Source of the DNA: Kudoa neothunni | Taxonomy: Eukaryota > Cnidaria | Direction: 5' to 3' | DNA length: 64,000 nt | NCBI GenBank assembly: GCA_964304625.1 | Contig: OZ199838.1 | Coordinates: forward strand, 11,532,001-11,596,000 | Shown here: positions 36,596-50,429 of the stretch, in pieces | How the letters are laid out: every line of letters begins with the position of its first letter | How positions within the stretch are numbered: position 1 is the first letter of the stretch | Position numbers and translations under genes: made by a program | Notes under the pieces: generated by a model | What the model was told of the DNA's origin: nothing | The model's database searches: none | What the model saw: only the letters and a program-made list of their open reading frames with translations

Positions 36596-39500
36596 TTATA
36601 ATTCGTAGACTACATCTTTGGGATGCCTTGAGTAAACCGCGATGCCGACAACCACAAAAATTGAAGCCACAATTGGTATTAGACCATAAATGCTAAAATA
36701 ATTATATAAATAACCGATAATTATATTTACATGTATGGGAAGAGGGACCTATTCAAAAGTTAAATATAGATAAGTTGATTTAAAGCTACGAGTTGATATT
36801 CTTCGCAGCTGCATGTTCTTGTTTCGGCTTACTATCTAATTTACATCGGATAATCTTATAAGATAATTAAAAATATATTACTAAATATAAATTATAGAAA
36901 CATTTGACAAACTTATTTTATATCTACCCCATTTCAACCATTTTTATAACTTTTTGAAAAATGTCATCTATATCGATGTTCTCATGTTCACTTCTTATTT
37001 GTTGTTCTTTTATTAACAATTGAGTAATTTTGTTTTTTATTTAATTACTAATAAGAATATAATATACAGAATATAATCGTAGTTATTACCCTGTTGGTTT
37101 TGGAGTCTTTGAATCTTTGTTATATATAAATATTAAAAATTGCAACATAACAAATATTTAATTTACAAGAAATTGCATAATTTTCATAATTAGAATAATC
37201 CTTCACTTTTACTGAAAATACATAATCTTTATCTTTTGACAACCCATTAATTTCAATGTCACATCCGTTGGCTGAACAGCCCTCGTCATCGTTACACCAA
37301 GTATTTGTTGATAATATTTGATCAGCAGATGTTTTCTCTTTCAATATGAATGGACATCTACTAGTCTTTTGTTTCCCATTAAAATCCACGCGAATTTTCA
37401 AATCGGTTCCGTCTTTATATTTATAACTAACAGATGTTTTTCCACTCACTAAATTCCGCTATATTCATTTAACTGCTGAATTTGTCATACCTGTGGTAAT
37501 ATTGTAGGTTTTAACCTTCATCCCATCTGATGGTTCCACAGTCATACTGTAGGTCTTTCCTAATTCCAGGTTAATTATTTGGAACTCACTGTCGCATTTG
37601 TTTTCGCAAATTCCCAATCTCTCACAAGTGGCCATATATGTTTTATCCGCTCCACCTTTTTTACCTAGTTTCTTGAGGTAAACTCTACAAATTGGTAAAG
37701 AGTTTTCAGTTTGAAATGGTGTGACTGTAACCGTTCTGTTAGTAATATTTGCATTATCATTGTTAACATTTAGATCGCTCCCATCGTCTAAACTGATTTA
37801 GATGTTGAGAATTTAAATTATATTTACTTGTTCTAAATATTGTTTTCTTGATGTACTTTTCACTGAAACCAAGGTTAGTAATTTCTACTGAAACTACGTA
37901 ACTCGATCCAGCCACCAAAGAACCAATGAAATAAGAAGCTTCACAATCAGTATTACAGTCAGTGCTTGGACATTTGGCTCTGGTTTCGATGGGAATGACA
38001 TTGGCTTTATATATATTTATTGTACAAGCTGGAGCGGCATTAGCATCAACCTTGAATTTTTTGTAAGAATCTAGTCCAGTGAGTTTTACCCCTGAGCTTG
38101 TAATCTCAGTTAAGTTGAAGCCATTGTCATCTCCTACAAAATTTTAGCTATACGGTTGAAAAATTTGTATACTTTTGAAATATTGTTTGAATTGTTTGTT
38201 ATCAACTCTTCTCCCAACGATTACACCAACTTTTTTAGATTCTTCCGTCAAACTAATAATACCATCTTGACAAAGTTGATAGCAAAAACCTTCAACATCT
38301 TTACATTTATTCAAAATAACACTTTCTTGGTCATCACCTTCATTGTTGACTTTAAATACTTTGACGTAACACATTTCATCATTGTAAGGACCAGATGAGA
38401 AACTTATTTTTAGTTTTTTATGGTTTCTATCAACACCGCTGATGGAAAATATAATATCAGATCTCAAAGGAATAATTCTATTCAAGTATGTATTATTCAT
38501 GTAATAGATTATTCCTGGCCACATATCTGTGGAGTAAATTTTGTAATAACTCATGAATCTATCTATCGACAACGAAGCAGTTCTTGTTTCAATGTTGTCA
38601 GAATAACTGGATAGATTTAAGCTATCTTTGAGAGACGAGCTGAAATCATCATTATTACCATCGACTTGGATTTCCCAATTTGCCACTGAGTTAGATTTAT
38701 AGGAAAAATTAATTTTGCCTTCTGTATGACTCAAACCATAAAATTGTTTATGTTTGTAATCTACCAAATAAAATTAATATTATAAAATAAATTATTTATT
38801 AAATTATAAACAATTTTGTAATAGGAATTAATAAGTATGATTATTAATTACCCATTTTAATTGTGAAAACATTCCGTTGTTTGCATTTTTTTGCTTCTTC
38901 ATCACTTGGGCCATAACAAACCAATACGTATCGATCAATTTTTGAATTGATATTTCCAATCTCAGCATTGTTAGCATCACCACCCATCAAGCAAAATTCA
39001 TCATTTGTGTTCGATTTGCATGTCGGTTTTACGAAATCAGAGTTATCAAACTTTGATAATTTTAAAACACATTTAGTGTTAGCTGAAAATTGGGAAAGTG
39101 ATATAGAGAAATTATCCTGCTCAGTCTTTCCTTTTGTGACGAATCCTTGATGAAGTTTCCCACGTCGGGTAAATGCTACAAATGTATTTACACATAAAAT
39201 AAGATAAATTAATTTTACCAGGAATAGCAATCTTAAATGGCTTTGATTTCTCTTCTACATAAATAGTCAGCCGATAATTAAAATTTCTGTTGTAATATAT
39301 GTTCTGAAAATTAATTTCACTGCATTTTTTAATATTTGAATCATCGCTAGCACATCCAATACACGACTGCACTATTTCAGTAGGCGATGCTATATAAAAT
39401 TATGATTGTAATATAATAAATGTAATTACTATTATTTCCTTTGTGCTTAGATAACTGATAATAGCAATTCTTATCGTTTGCATCGGTAATAGCGTTATTA

Positions 39501-42500
39501 TGATTTATTACGAGTAGGTTTTTCTTCGTATCATTTGAAATTTTAAATGTAATGCTCTCACCAGCTATATATTATTTATTAAATTTTAATTAATATTTGG
39601 TACCTGTTTTTTGATTATCAATAATTTTTACATTATAATTTCCATTCGGCACTATTCTGATACTATACGTGACATCGGAGTAAAGACCCTTGATAGTGAA
39701 AGAAGAGCTGCACGTTTTTACGCACAAATTATTATCTGAACATATGGCTGGAAGATAACCATTCTTAGAATCTTTTTCTTTCACGTAAATAGTGCATGTG
39801 TTTGATACCGATGATGTAGTTGGAATGAATGTGAATCCATCTGTATTTGAAGTCACCGAGATTATTTTAGGTGAAAGGTTATTTGATTGAGCTTAGAAAG
39901 ATAGAGTAAAGAATCAATTATTGTAAATAATACTTAGTTTGTGATAGAAATATTTTCTTAGCTTATAATGAGGTATGCTTGTTATGGTTGCCATGATATC
40001 ATTAGGTAAATCAGCTGGTGCGGGTGGTATTTCCATATTAGAGAACGCGCAGGAGGGAGAAGAAACGTCTGACCTTCCGTTTTCACTAATCAATGGAGCA
40101 TACGTATTCCATATCTTCAACGAGCATGCAACCGGAGTGGACTCTGCAACAGATTGACCATCTTCATCCTTACTATTAGCTTCAAGGTTAATTTTGACCT
40201 TGTGCGTTTGCTCGTTAGTTTCCGCAGGAATATCATTTCCATGATTAACTAAATAAACATATTATATGAAAATATTTATATTATTACGAAAATAAATGTT
40301 GTTTTGGTAACCAATGATAGGAATCATTCCATGTTTAAGGACACGTATTTTTACTGCTTTTACGCTTGCTGGTATATTTCCGAAAGTGATTTCACTGCAG
40401 AGATTATAAAAGCAGTTAACTCTGTTTTCACATCTGTTCGAAAAAAAATTATTTGAGGCTGAGAATGTTGCATCTATCCATTCAAAAGTGCATATTTCAG
40501 AAGGATTCTCATTGGTTAGTTTAACAGTGAGACTTCTAGGTCTTTTGCCAACAGCCAACTCGTAATAAAATCTACTGAATATAGGTGCGTGGGTTTTCAC
40601 GAATGTATTATCATAAAAATAATGGAAATCAAAATGATCAGGACAATCTATGTGATAATCCTCCGTAAGTTCACCCAACTGAACGGAATAGTGCCCAAAG
40701 GTACAAATATTGTTACTGGTTGTTGTAGTTTCTGACGTACCGCCTTGTACTTGCGTATCCTTGTGAAATTTACACGACTGTGCACATTTGCTCGTTCCTA
40801 GTTGTATTTTATCCCCATCTAGTTTTGCTATGTAATTAATTTCCTCGTAATCATCTTATAAAAGTTACACTTATCAATATTTATTTATATATTGTATTAC
40901 CTATAAAATAGGAAAAAACCCTCCCTATGTTGAATGTTTTTATTGTTGAAGTCGAAGTTGGAGGTAACTGACCAGGCTCCGGTGTGTCCTTCTGACCCTC
41001 CTCTCCCATTCTTCCAGTTACAGGGGGTTGAGGAGTATTGACTGTTTCAGTATGCTTGTAAGTAACAGAAATATAATTTAATTTCCGCTGAGAATTAAGG
41101 CTAATAGCAAATTCATTTATAAGCTGATCGCACCGTTTTTTTAGTACGTCACTATTTCCATCAGCACTCTCATAACCAGACAAATCAGAGTTGGCTCTTT
41201 GCACTATGCAATCATTATCAGATACGTTGGCCGGTTTACCTTTAAACTTAACCTTGTACCCACTAGACGATGCGTCGTATCTTAGAATCATACCATCGGT
41301 AACTTCTTTTTCGTTTACTAAAAATAATATATTGAAATCTGGCTTATAATTATAACAACTTGTTATTTCTTTCTCAACTGGTTTAGCTTTATCTTGATTT
41401 ATCACAATGATTTTATAAGGAAAACCAATGTTAAGTTCGGTCCACTGAATTTCAAACGTATTTGTCCCAGATACAGCTACAGTTTTTTGACAATTGCCAT
41501 TCAAACAATCAATAATTATTTGGTTGGATGTTTTTTCAACAAGAAAATAAGCCCATGAACTTCCTAATGACGTTTCTGATGAAGCGGTCATGCTAAACGT
41601 CGTCTTTCGACCATCAGCATCATCTACTGAAGAGACGGTGAATGCCACTTCATTAGCTATTATAAAATAAATAATTTTGCGTATCTATGATATTACTTTC
41701 TACTCCATCACTTTCGGCACATGTATATCCCTTTGTACATAGGGTTATTTTATATGTTGTTTTTGGATCGAGGTTAATAATATTGAAAGTCTTAGTACAA
41801 ATATCCGAGCAGAATTTTTTAGTTTCATTTATTTCGCAAGTAGCAGGATATTTGGAGGATAAATCCCCCACTACCGCGTAGTAAAGTTCACACTCTGAGC
41901 CTGAATGAACTCCACTTGGGAAAAGATTAGCTGGATTTAGAGTTAATTTTGTATGTGCGTTTGCAACAATTGATGGAGTAAGATTATTATTGTTAAATTT
42001 AGTTCCTATCTTACATTTAAAAGACAATTATTTTATATGAATACCTTCGGTTTTGAAATAAAAATATCTGTGATAATATTCTACTTCAGGTGAATCTAAG
42101 GTGGTGAGTCCAGTTATTTTAATTTTTAAAACATATTCTGTTAATGGCTTAAGTTCTGTAATTGTGATTGAGTTAAAATTCTTGCATTGAATCACTGCTG
42201 TACAGGTTGGATTTACGCCATCAGTTTCAACTCCAAGATATTTTTCTACAATTTTCATTTCAGTAATTTTAGATTTACTTTCTACGTCGGCGGTGCCCTC
42301 ATTTTTGTTCAAAGCGGATAAATCAATAGTGGCTTGATTATTATTATTATTGTCAAAGGTTACACTAGGCTGGGTAGTAACGACTAAACTAAACTAAAAT
42401 TAAATTTTTTTAAATATATTACATGTCACGAGCTGAATAAACTCTTTTGGTGTTTGGTTTACTTGAGACACGACAATTACTTGAGCAAACTTCAAATCAG

Positions 42501-43443
42501 AGTCATGCTGGAGGGTAGCTTTGTAGCAAGGTTGTAAACATGGTCCAGCTTTTCTCATATCTGAACAATGAGACGAAAAATGAGACTCGTTTATTTCTTT
42601 TATTCCAAAGTAACAAATTTTTGATGGCTCTGGGTTTTGGAGTGTTATAGTGTAATAATACTTTCCTCTCTTATCTACTTTCGATCCAGTTGCGATAAAC
42701 CAATCCTGACTAGGTTTTTCTGGATTCAGGAATATTTGAGGAGATCGGCTGGTAAACTCAACAACGGACGTAATTCGATACGAAAGGGAACTTAATTTAA
42801 GAGTTTTCGTAATAAATTTATTATCTGACGCTACATTAATTTTGGTTGTGCCATCAATAGACCTGAATTCATCATTTAATTTGCTTTTGATGGATATATT
42901 AAATTCATTATCTTCCTTTTCTGCTTTAATATCAGTTTTTATGTAAATATCTATAATTGTTTTCAAAAGAATTATTATAAATAAAAAACACCTTTGAGTG
43001 GGTACACTCTTTTGTTAATACACTTTTTTACCTCTGTATCGTCCTTTCCTTGACACCACCTTACAAACTTTATTTTGTCCATTTCTTTCTCATTTATAGT
43101 AAAGTCGAGTTTTTTACAGTCATGGAGACACAAATTTGAAGTTGGATCCAGGGTTGAGCTTGTCACAACAGTGGTACATGCTGTAAATGCCTTTAAGGCT
43201 GATTGATGTCTATCATAATACTGAAATGCACATTTTCTATGACTATTCTCAATATTGTATCCAGAAATTAAAATTTTGTATCCTTCTTCATTATTTAAAT
43301 AAAGTAACTTTAATACATTGTTGTCAATATTATTTTTAATATTTTCATCAGAATATACTAAAAAATAAATAACAATCGAGATTTTAACATAAAATACCTT
43401 TAAAAATAAAGATATATTTTATAAAAACATATGTCAGTAACAT
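36596..43443 (-). CDS. Surface protein B: giant modular ectodomain, single membrane helix, 1,898 aa
   Basis: Nineteen minus-strand exons form one open frame of 5,697 nt: 43443-43398, 43357-42992, 42950-42423, 42383-42045, 42005-41697, 41656-41360, 41317-40901, 40854-40288, 40248-39934, 39891-39604, 39564-39430, 39389-39219, 39175-38852, 38760-38173, 38133-37828, 37787-37491, 37448-37167, 37114-37090 and 36692-36596. Introns are 39-52 nt except one of 91 and the last of 397. Exons 2-17 are all phase 1 to phase 1. Exon 1 encodes a hydrophobic leader (MLLTYVFIKYIFIF). Many modules repeat the Cys..CxxxC..L-x-x-x-T-x-Y pattern (for example CVKTCSSSFTIKGLYSDVTY). The protein ends in a membrane helix (GLIPIVASIFVVVGIAVY) and the tail SRHPKDVVYEL. 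I know no named homologue; a lineage-specific adhesion or receptor protein is inferred. The 25-nt exon before the helix is the weakest call, but an equal-length match exists in gene C. Confidence 0.85.
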
Positions 43444-44199
43444 AACGAGTTTCTGAATGTTTTTAGTCGTTAGACGAAAAATTATACCAATTTATTACTC
43501 TAATACTCGATTGTTATCATTTAAAAGGAGAAAAATAAATCCTATTAGGTATCTTAACAATAGTTATTAAATTCATCCATATAAATAATTTCTTGATTGT
43601 ATTTCTGACAAAGAGAAAAGAAACTATATATTTTTTACTGACTTAACAAAAAAATTGGATTCCTTTAACTTAACATGAAGTAAGTTTTGGAGTTGTATTC
43701 ATCTCGAAAAGGAGTCCAAGTCCTTTAATATTTTAAGATAAATATTCACCTTACTTCCAATATTTAATCCATAGCTGGTTTTCGTTGCTTTTCGGCTCTG
43801 GCATATAACCGCCATAAAAACTTTCATTGTTTTTAAAATTTTATTTTTTTTTAATAACAATTAATGAATTCATTTCTAATTTATTACTACAGTATAATTA
43901 TAGTTAATAATGTATTTGTAAAGATATGATAATAAATAGCTCATACCATGTGCTTAGGTAATAATGCAACGAAAAATTTATGATATTAGTCTCTTTGAAG
44001 AGTATTTTTGTAAATTTAGAAAAATTATATTTAGTTATATGATATAAATTTAACTTAAGAATTACAGACTTATCTAAGATAAGTTATAACGGAAGTAATG
44101 CGAGGCCAAAAAAGCAACGAAGAACGACCAGCATGCTAAATCCTAATAATCCCACATTTGTTAATTGAGAGATGAGATATAGGAATTTAATCGACGCAG
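43444..44199. promoter_or_regulatory. Shared divergent upstream region of genes B and C, axis of an inverted duplication
   Basis: Genes B and C diverge from here. The spacer itself is partly mirrored: GCTGGTTTTCGTTGCTTTTC at about 43774-43793 recurs inverted near 44110-44140 (GCAACGAAGAACGACCAGC on the plus strand), placing the symmetry axis near 43.95 kb. It should hold the gene B promoter, but no specific element is recognisable. No signal-peptide exon for gene C was found in it. Confidence 0.45.
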
Positions 44200-47100
44200 T
44201 TGATGACATTGATAATAACAAAATAAAACTGAATTTTCAATCCGACACCAACAAATTTATTTTTTCACTTTCTGGATACAATATTGAAAATAGTCACAGG
44301 AAATATGCTTTGCAGTATTATGATAACTTGGATTCTTCATTAAAGGCTATACCAACCTGTACCACTGATATAAAAAATGCTAAGGCTAAACTTGACGAAA
44401 ATTCAAAAAAATGCATTTATGATTGCAAAAAAGTCGAAATAAAATTTGAGTATGATGCATTTAAGAAAATTAAATATTTAAGATGGTGCCTTTAAATTCG
44501 CTCAAGTACTTGTAAAATCAGCCGTGCAATCAGCATCAAAAGAATTTATTCAGACAGTGACATGTATTCAGTTGAGCAATTTCAACTTTTTTATAATATT
44601 TTAGTTGGTAATAGTCAACTTTCTGTTACCCATACAAATAAAAATGAAGAAATAACCCTTGATTTGTCTAAGTTGAATAAAAACGAAGATAGCACTGTAA
44701 CGAATGGAGGTATTATTACAGAAATCAAAATAATGGAAAAACATTCGAGGATCGAAAGCTTTGGAGAAGATGCAAAATGTAATGGTGAATGCAAAGAATT
44801 CAAATTGGAAACTATAATGGAACTTACACCGTTAACTGAATACATTCTAAAAATTGAAATAACAGGATTAACAACATTAGATTCACCTGAAGTGAAACAT
44901 TATCATCGATATTTTTATTTCAAAACCAAAGGTAATTTGATGCTTAAAGATTCGTTTAAATATTTAATTAGGGAATGAATTTCAAAATGGAAAAGAAATC
45001 ATAACATCGACCACTACCGTAAAACATACATAGTTATCCCAGACTGTCGCCGATCTCTTTGCAACCGGATCTAATAGTGGTGCCATATGTGAACTGTACT
45101 ACTTTGAAGATGTAACTAACCCCTCAAAGTTCCCAGCTACATGCGAAAAAGAAGATGAAAAAGCATTTTGTTCTGATATTTGTGCTGGTCCATTTAAAAT
45201 TGTAAATCTTAACCCAAAAACGAACTACAAAATTACCGTTTGCTCCAAAGGTTATACTTGTGCTAATACCTCTCAGATTACTAGTATTTTATATTATAAT
45301 AATAAAACAATTATTTTAAATAGCTAATGGAATCATTGTAAGTGTAAAAAAGTCAGATGATGTTAACGTACAGAAAGTGACTGTCACCATGTCCACTTCT
45401 TCAAGCGGAAGCCTTGGAAGTTCCTGGAATTTTATGATGATAGAAAAGGAATCTTTGGAAACGATAGTTGATTGTTTGAACAACGATTGTTCTTCCATTG
45501 TAACCTCAAATACTATTAATTTTCAACGGGAAACTCTTGCTGTTGATATTGCTTATGAAATAATTGTAATTAATAAAGATTATGCATTGCCAACGAAAAT
45601 TGAAATATTAAGTAATTAATTTAAAGAATAATATATCTAATTATTTTAGGAGGATCAATTGAGAGTGATCAAAATATGACCGTACGATTTTATTCAAAAG
45701 AACAAACGTATAAAGTGAAATTCAAAAGTGATTTATTCTCCGACAATGTTAAACAATGTACAGTTAGATTATCCAATGATAAACTCACTAATTATGTGGG
45801 TGTCAAAAGTGAGACGGTTGTTCAAAAAAATTGCAATGAACTTGTTGGAGAATATCCTATTGATCATAATAATCAAAATAAGCGACATTATGTTTCTGTC
45901 ACTTAGTCAGAAATTAAAAAATTTGATCCTTTTGAATCATGGGAGGCTGCAATATATACTGTTAAGGCAATTATCGACAAAATTTTTAGTAGTGTTTTTA
46001 ACGATATTGCCAATAAATCTGCTCAAAAGTCGCAACCAACTAAAACAGAAGCAGGTTCAAAATCAAAACGAACCACCTTCACTGTAGGGAGGGTATTTTC
46101 GTACTTCATAGGTAACATTAATTGTGATAATTACTTTAACTTGTTTAAGATCATTATGAGGAGATAACGCATACGGCAACATTGTATGAAGACAAAATCA
46201 AATTTTCCGTAAACAAGTGTCCATTAAGCTGCAATGAATACATGGATGAAAAAAGCATAGGTTCTTTCACCGTAGTTCAATCTGGAAACGATTGTAACCC
46301 TGGCAGTGGCACTATTCAATTTGGCGAACTAGTTAGAGACTACTACCTAAGTTGTCAAAAATATTTCGACCTCCACTATTTCTATGAAAATTCTTTTATT
46401 AAAAATAATGCACCCGTCTTTAGCAGATATTACTACGAATTAGCGATAAATGATGTAAATAGTAAACTCACCATCAAATTGGTTAACGAAGAACCTTCCG
46501 AAATATGCACCTTCGAATGGATTGACGCAACTAGCTCATCACCTAATAGATTTTTCTCAAACACTTGCGAGAATAATTTTAACTGTCTTTTCAGTTTATG
46601 CAGTAATGTTACGTTTGGAAATATTCCAACACGTGTAAAGGCAGTAAAAATACGCGTTCTCAAATTAGGAATGGCACCTACTGTTGGCTACCAAAACAAC
46701 ATTTATATATGTAATAGTTTTATTAATGTATAATATTAATAAATATTTAAGTAAAACATGGGAATGATTTTTCTGTGACTAGCTCCGAAGATAGTAAAAT
46801 AAAAATTAACATTGTTACTAACAACAAAGATGAAGATGGTGCAGCAGTAATCGGCGATTCTACCGCAGATTGCGAATTGAAGATCTGGAATGCGTATGCT
46901 CCATTAGTCAGTGAAACAGGGAGGAACGCATCTACCAATTCAACTGGATGTATTTTTGGAGAAATAAACGTTACACCAAATCCAACTGATTTGCCAAACG
47001 ATGTTATGGTAACAATAACAAATATACCTACCCAATTATTCACCTAGAAAATACTTTTACCATAAAATAAGTAATTCTTCATAATTTTAAATTGTATAAT

Positions 47101-50100
47101 AAATAATTTAGCTCAATCAAATTCTCTTACTACTGAAGAGATTTCAATTAATACAATTGCAGATGGATTCACACTTACTCTAAAGTCTGAATTAGGAAAA
47201 ATTTGCAAAATTTACATAAAAGAGAATACTACGCCTTATTATCATCCTGCTATATGCTCGCAAAATAAATTATGCGTGGATAAATGCGACACGCGATTTA
47301 GCATCATTGGGTTGCATTCGGATACGAATTACGATATAAAAATCGTACCTAGTGGAAACTATGCGATTAAAATCATCGAAAATAAGAAAACAAGTAAAAA
47401 GCTTCATTTATCGCTAATTAAATTTTAAATAGCTGGAACTACAATTGAATTCCATATTTCAACACAATCAACAAAAAACAACTTAATAATAACACCAATA
47501 CAAACAATTAGTGATGGTAGTACTACTAATTGTTATTATCAATTATATGTACACGGAAAAGAAGACAGTAATAAAAATAATTTTACTTTTGTAATTTATA
47601 TTTAGTCGCACCAACACGTATACAACAGTCTTGCGTCGAATGCGATAAGGGAACAAATAATGATCATAATATCAATAACAAAAAGTGCGACAATATTCGG
47701 TTTGATCATACATTCTATAACAACAGGTATAATTACAGATTATTGATTTATGTAGAGGGAAAATCTTCATTGTTTAAAATCGCGATTCCGGGTAAAATTA
47801 GTCTAATTTTTTATGTAATATTTTGTTAGCTTTTTCTCGAACTGGGAAACTTACACAAAAATTTATACAACGAAATCAAGATAAAATTGAAAAGCTATTT
47901 ATTTTGTTATCAGATTTTCCAAATAATAATAGATGTGCTGTAAAAATATCAAATTTGGAGGAGAGTCCTGAATTAATTAAACCATCATGTGCTTCAAAGG
48001 ATGACAAAAATTTTGTCTGGTGGCATGTACAGAAACAAACGTTGATATAGGGTATGTTAATTCTAAAATTGATCGATACATATCAATTTGTTATGGAATA
48101 ACTGATGAAGACGCGAAAACCTGCAAAACGGCTAGAGTTTTCTTGACAAAAATGGGTAAGTCTATAATTATTATTATTATAAGTGATTTTTTAATCGTTA
48201 ATCTTAAAAAATTAAAATCATTATTTTCTAAGACAGTTGATGTAATTATAGAGCTTTTTCAATTAATTTTTAGGATCTACTCAAAAAAACACTTACATAA
48301 TAAATCATGGTGACGGCGAAACAAAGTTTACTTACAAACCAATATCGATAAATAATTGGATGGTGTATGTCGATGAAAAAATTGATTCAGTTACCAACAT
48401 TGAAAAAGATAAGTTAAATATAGCAAGTTACTCAACTGAAATAGAAGATAAGATCGCAACTTTCTCGGTCGATAGATATATGAGTTATTATAAAGTTAAC
48501 TCAACACTTATGTGGCCTGGAATATTCTATTTCATAAATACCACCATACTGAATAGCATTATTCCTCTAAAATCAGAGGTTATATTTTCTATAACGGCTG
48601 TTGCAAATAGGAATAATCAAATTAAAATTAAATTCTCCCCCGGCCCGTATAACGATGAAATGTGTTGTATAAAAATATTCAAGGTGGATGATAGCGGTAA
48701 GGATCAATTAAAAATTTTTTTGAATGTGTGCGATAACCCTGAGGAAGGATGTTACCAACTTTGTCAAGATGTAATTATTAATTTGAAAAAAGATTATCAA
48801 AAAATTGGCGTAATTGTTAAACGAAGATTTGATTCTGATGGATTTAAACAATATTTTAAAAATAATATTAAATTTTTTTCAAATTTAATTTTTCATAGGA
48901 GGAGACAAAAACTTCGATTTGCGTGAAATCACCGATTCTGGAGTTACACTTATTGGTCTAAACAACTACAACAGTATTAAACAAGGAGAAAATGAACAAA
49001 CGTGCACCATTAATATACGCAGATCCAACACTATATCTGCTGAAACAACAGCTCGATGCAGCAATGGTGATTGTGACTTTAAATGTAGTAGTTCGTATTC
49101 GATCATTGGTCTTGCTGCTGGGACAAATTATATAATTTCAGTAACAATTACAAGCCTTGGTTTTGTTGGATCTTATGTCAGAAAAGTTTCTTTTAGAACA
49201 AGTAAAATTTTATTACAATCCTCATAACTTATACATAATATCTAGCTGGTGGAACTGACTCGGTTGCATCAGAAGCTTCAGATTTAGCGATTAAAGCAGG
49301 CAACGCTACTTTGACACCCTTTCAAGCAGATAATTTACTTCCAATATGCAGAATTTACCTTAAAAGAAAGGATGAAACGTCTCCAAAATTTATGGCTACA
49401 TGCGACGGAATTGGAGCTTGTGAAAATAGATGCGGCAGTTCGTTTAAAATAGTAAACCTTGAATTGGGTGTTACTTACGAAATAATTGTGGAACCATCAT
49501 ATGGAATAAAGGAAAAAAAATTTGATATTACAACAGGTGAGAAATATTTTCTCACCTTATAATAAATGAGTTAATAGCTAACGTCAAAACAAATGTTGCG
49601 ATAACATACGACAAAGAAAGTGATATAAAAATTAAAGTAAACTCTGATAATAAAGAAGGTACCTCAAAATGCCCATTCATGCTACATGAGAAAACTGATG
49701 CAAACAAACCGGAGCCCATAGTTGTATGGTGTAGTGACGAGGAGGATTGTTCAGCCAATGGGTGTATTATCAGTCTCAATAAGTTATCGAAGGAAAAGAA
49801 TTATAAACTAAGAGTGAAAGTGAAGGATTTATCAACCTATAATATTCACGAGATTCCATGTAAATTAAAATCCTAAAATGTAATAACTTAAATACTTTTT
49901 ACGATAAAGACTTGAAAATTTCAAAGTTGCAAGGGTAATATTAATAGAATTAAATGTGTATTTAATGCTATTTTTTAGTAAATTTTATATTCACACTGAT
50001 GTATTATGAATATTTATAGAAGAGCATAACATAAGGAGCGAATATACCAATATTGAGGTGTACGATGACGTTCAAAAATTAATTAGGAAAGTTGAAAGGG

Positions 50101-50429
50101 GGTGATCATATCTTTATCACTTCTTATACTCACATTTGTTTTAGTATATTTTTATATTAAACCAATTAACACCAAAGAAACATGTAGATAGCAAAGAAAA
50201 TCATGACGAAAAAGTTGCAAGAAATGTTGCTTCGTAAATTTAAATAAATATTTCTCATTGTTAATTCTTTTTAGATCGGTTGGAAGATATATGTAAAGTA
50301 GAATTCGATGCTTTGTGATTTATTTATTTTAGTGCATACGCAATGATTCCAATTGTGGCTGGATTACTGGTAGTGCTAGGATTGATAGTTTACAGAAGAA
50401 ACTCCAGCGACGATACCTACGAGTTGTAA
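44200..50429 (+). pseudogene. Surface gene C: decayed inverted copy of gene B
   Basis: Module by module it follows gene B in the opposite orientation (for example SGYNIENSHRK; ICTFEWIDAT; YNDEMC; CYQLCQD). The splice sites match, including the 25-nt exon (49910-49934) and the 97-nt membrane exon (50333-50429), which ends DDTYEL. The helix is AMIPIVAGLLVVLGLIVY. Damage: no signal exon; a deletion near 44490 removes most of the counterpart of gene B exon 3 and shifts frame; TAG at 45031-45033 and at 45904-45906; a frameshift near 48010. Conservation between the lesions is still high, so decay is recent, or the copy still exchanges sequence with B. Sequencing error could explain a single lesion but hardly all of them. 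Confidence 0.8.

Noticed and set aside
38844-39230. Separate small secreted protein starting MLFLVKLIYLILC in gene B
   Set aside because: The hydrophobic start is read-through of a 43-nt intron between two module exons; splicing joins both sides in phase 1.
47823-48050. Separate short secreted protein starting MLAFSRTGKL
   Set aside because: The leader-like start is partly intron sequence; the stretch is a module exon of gene C.
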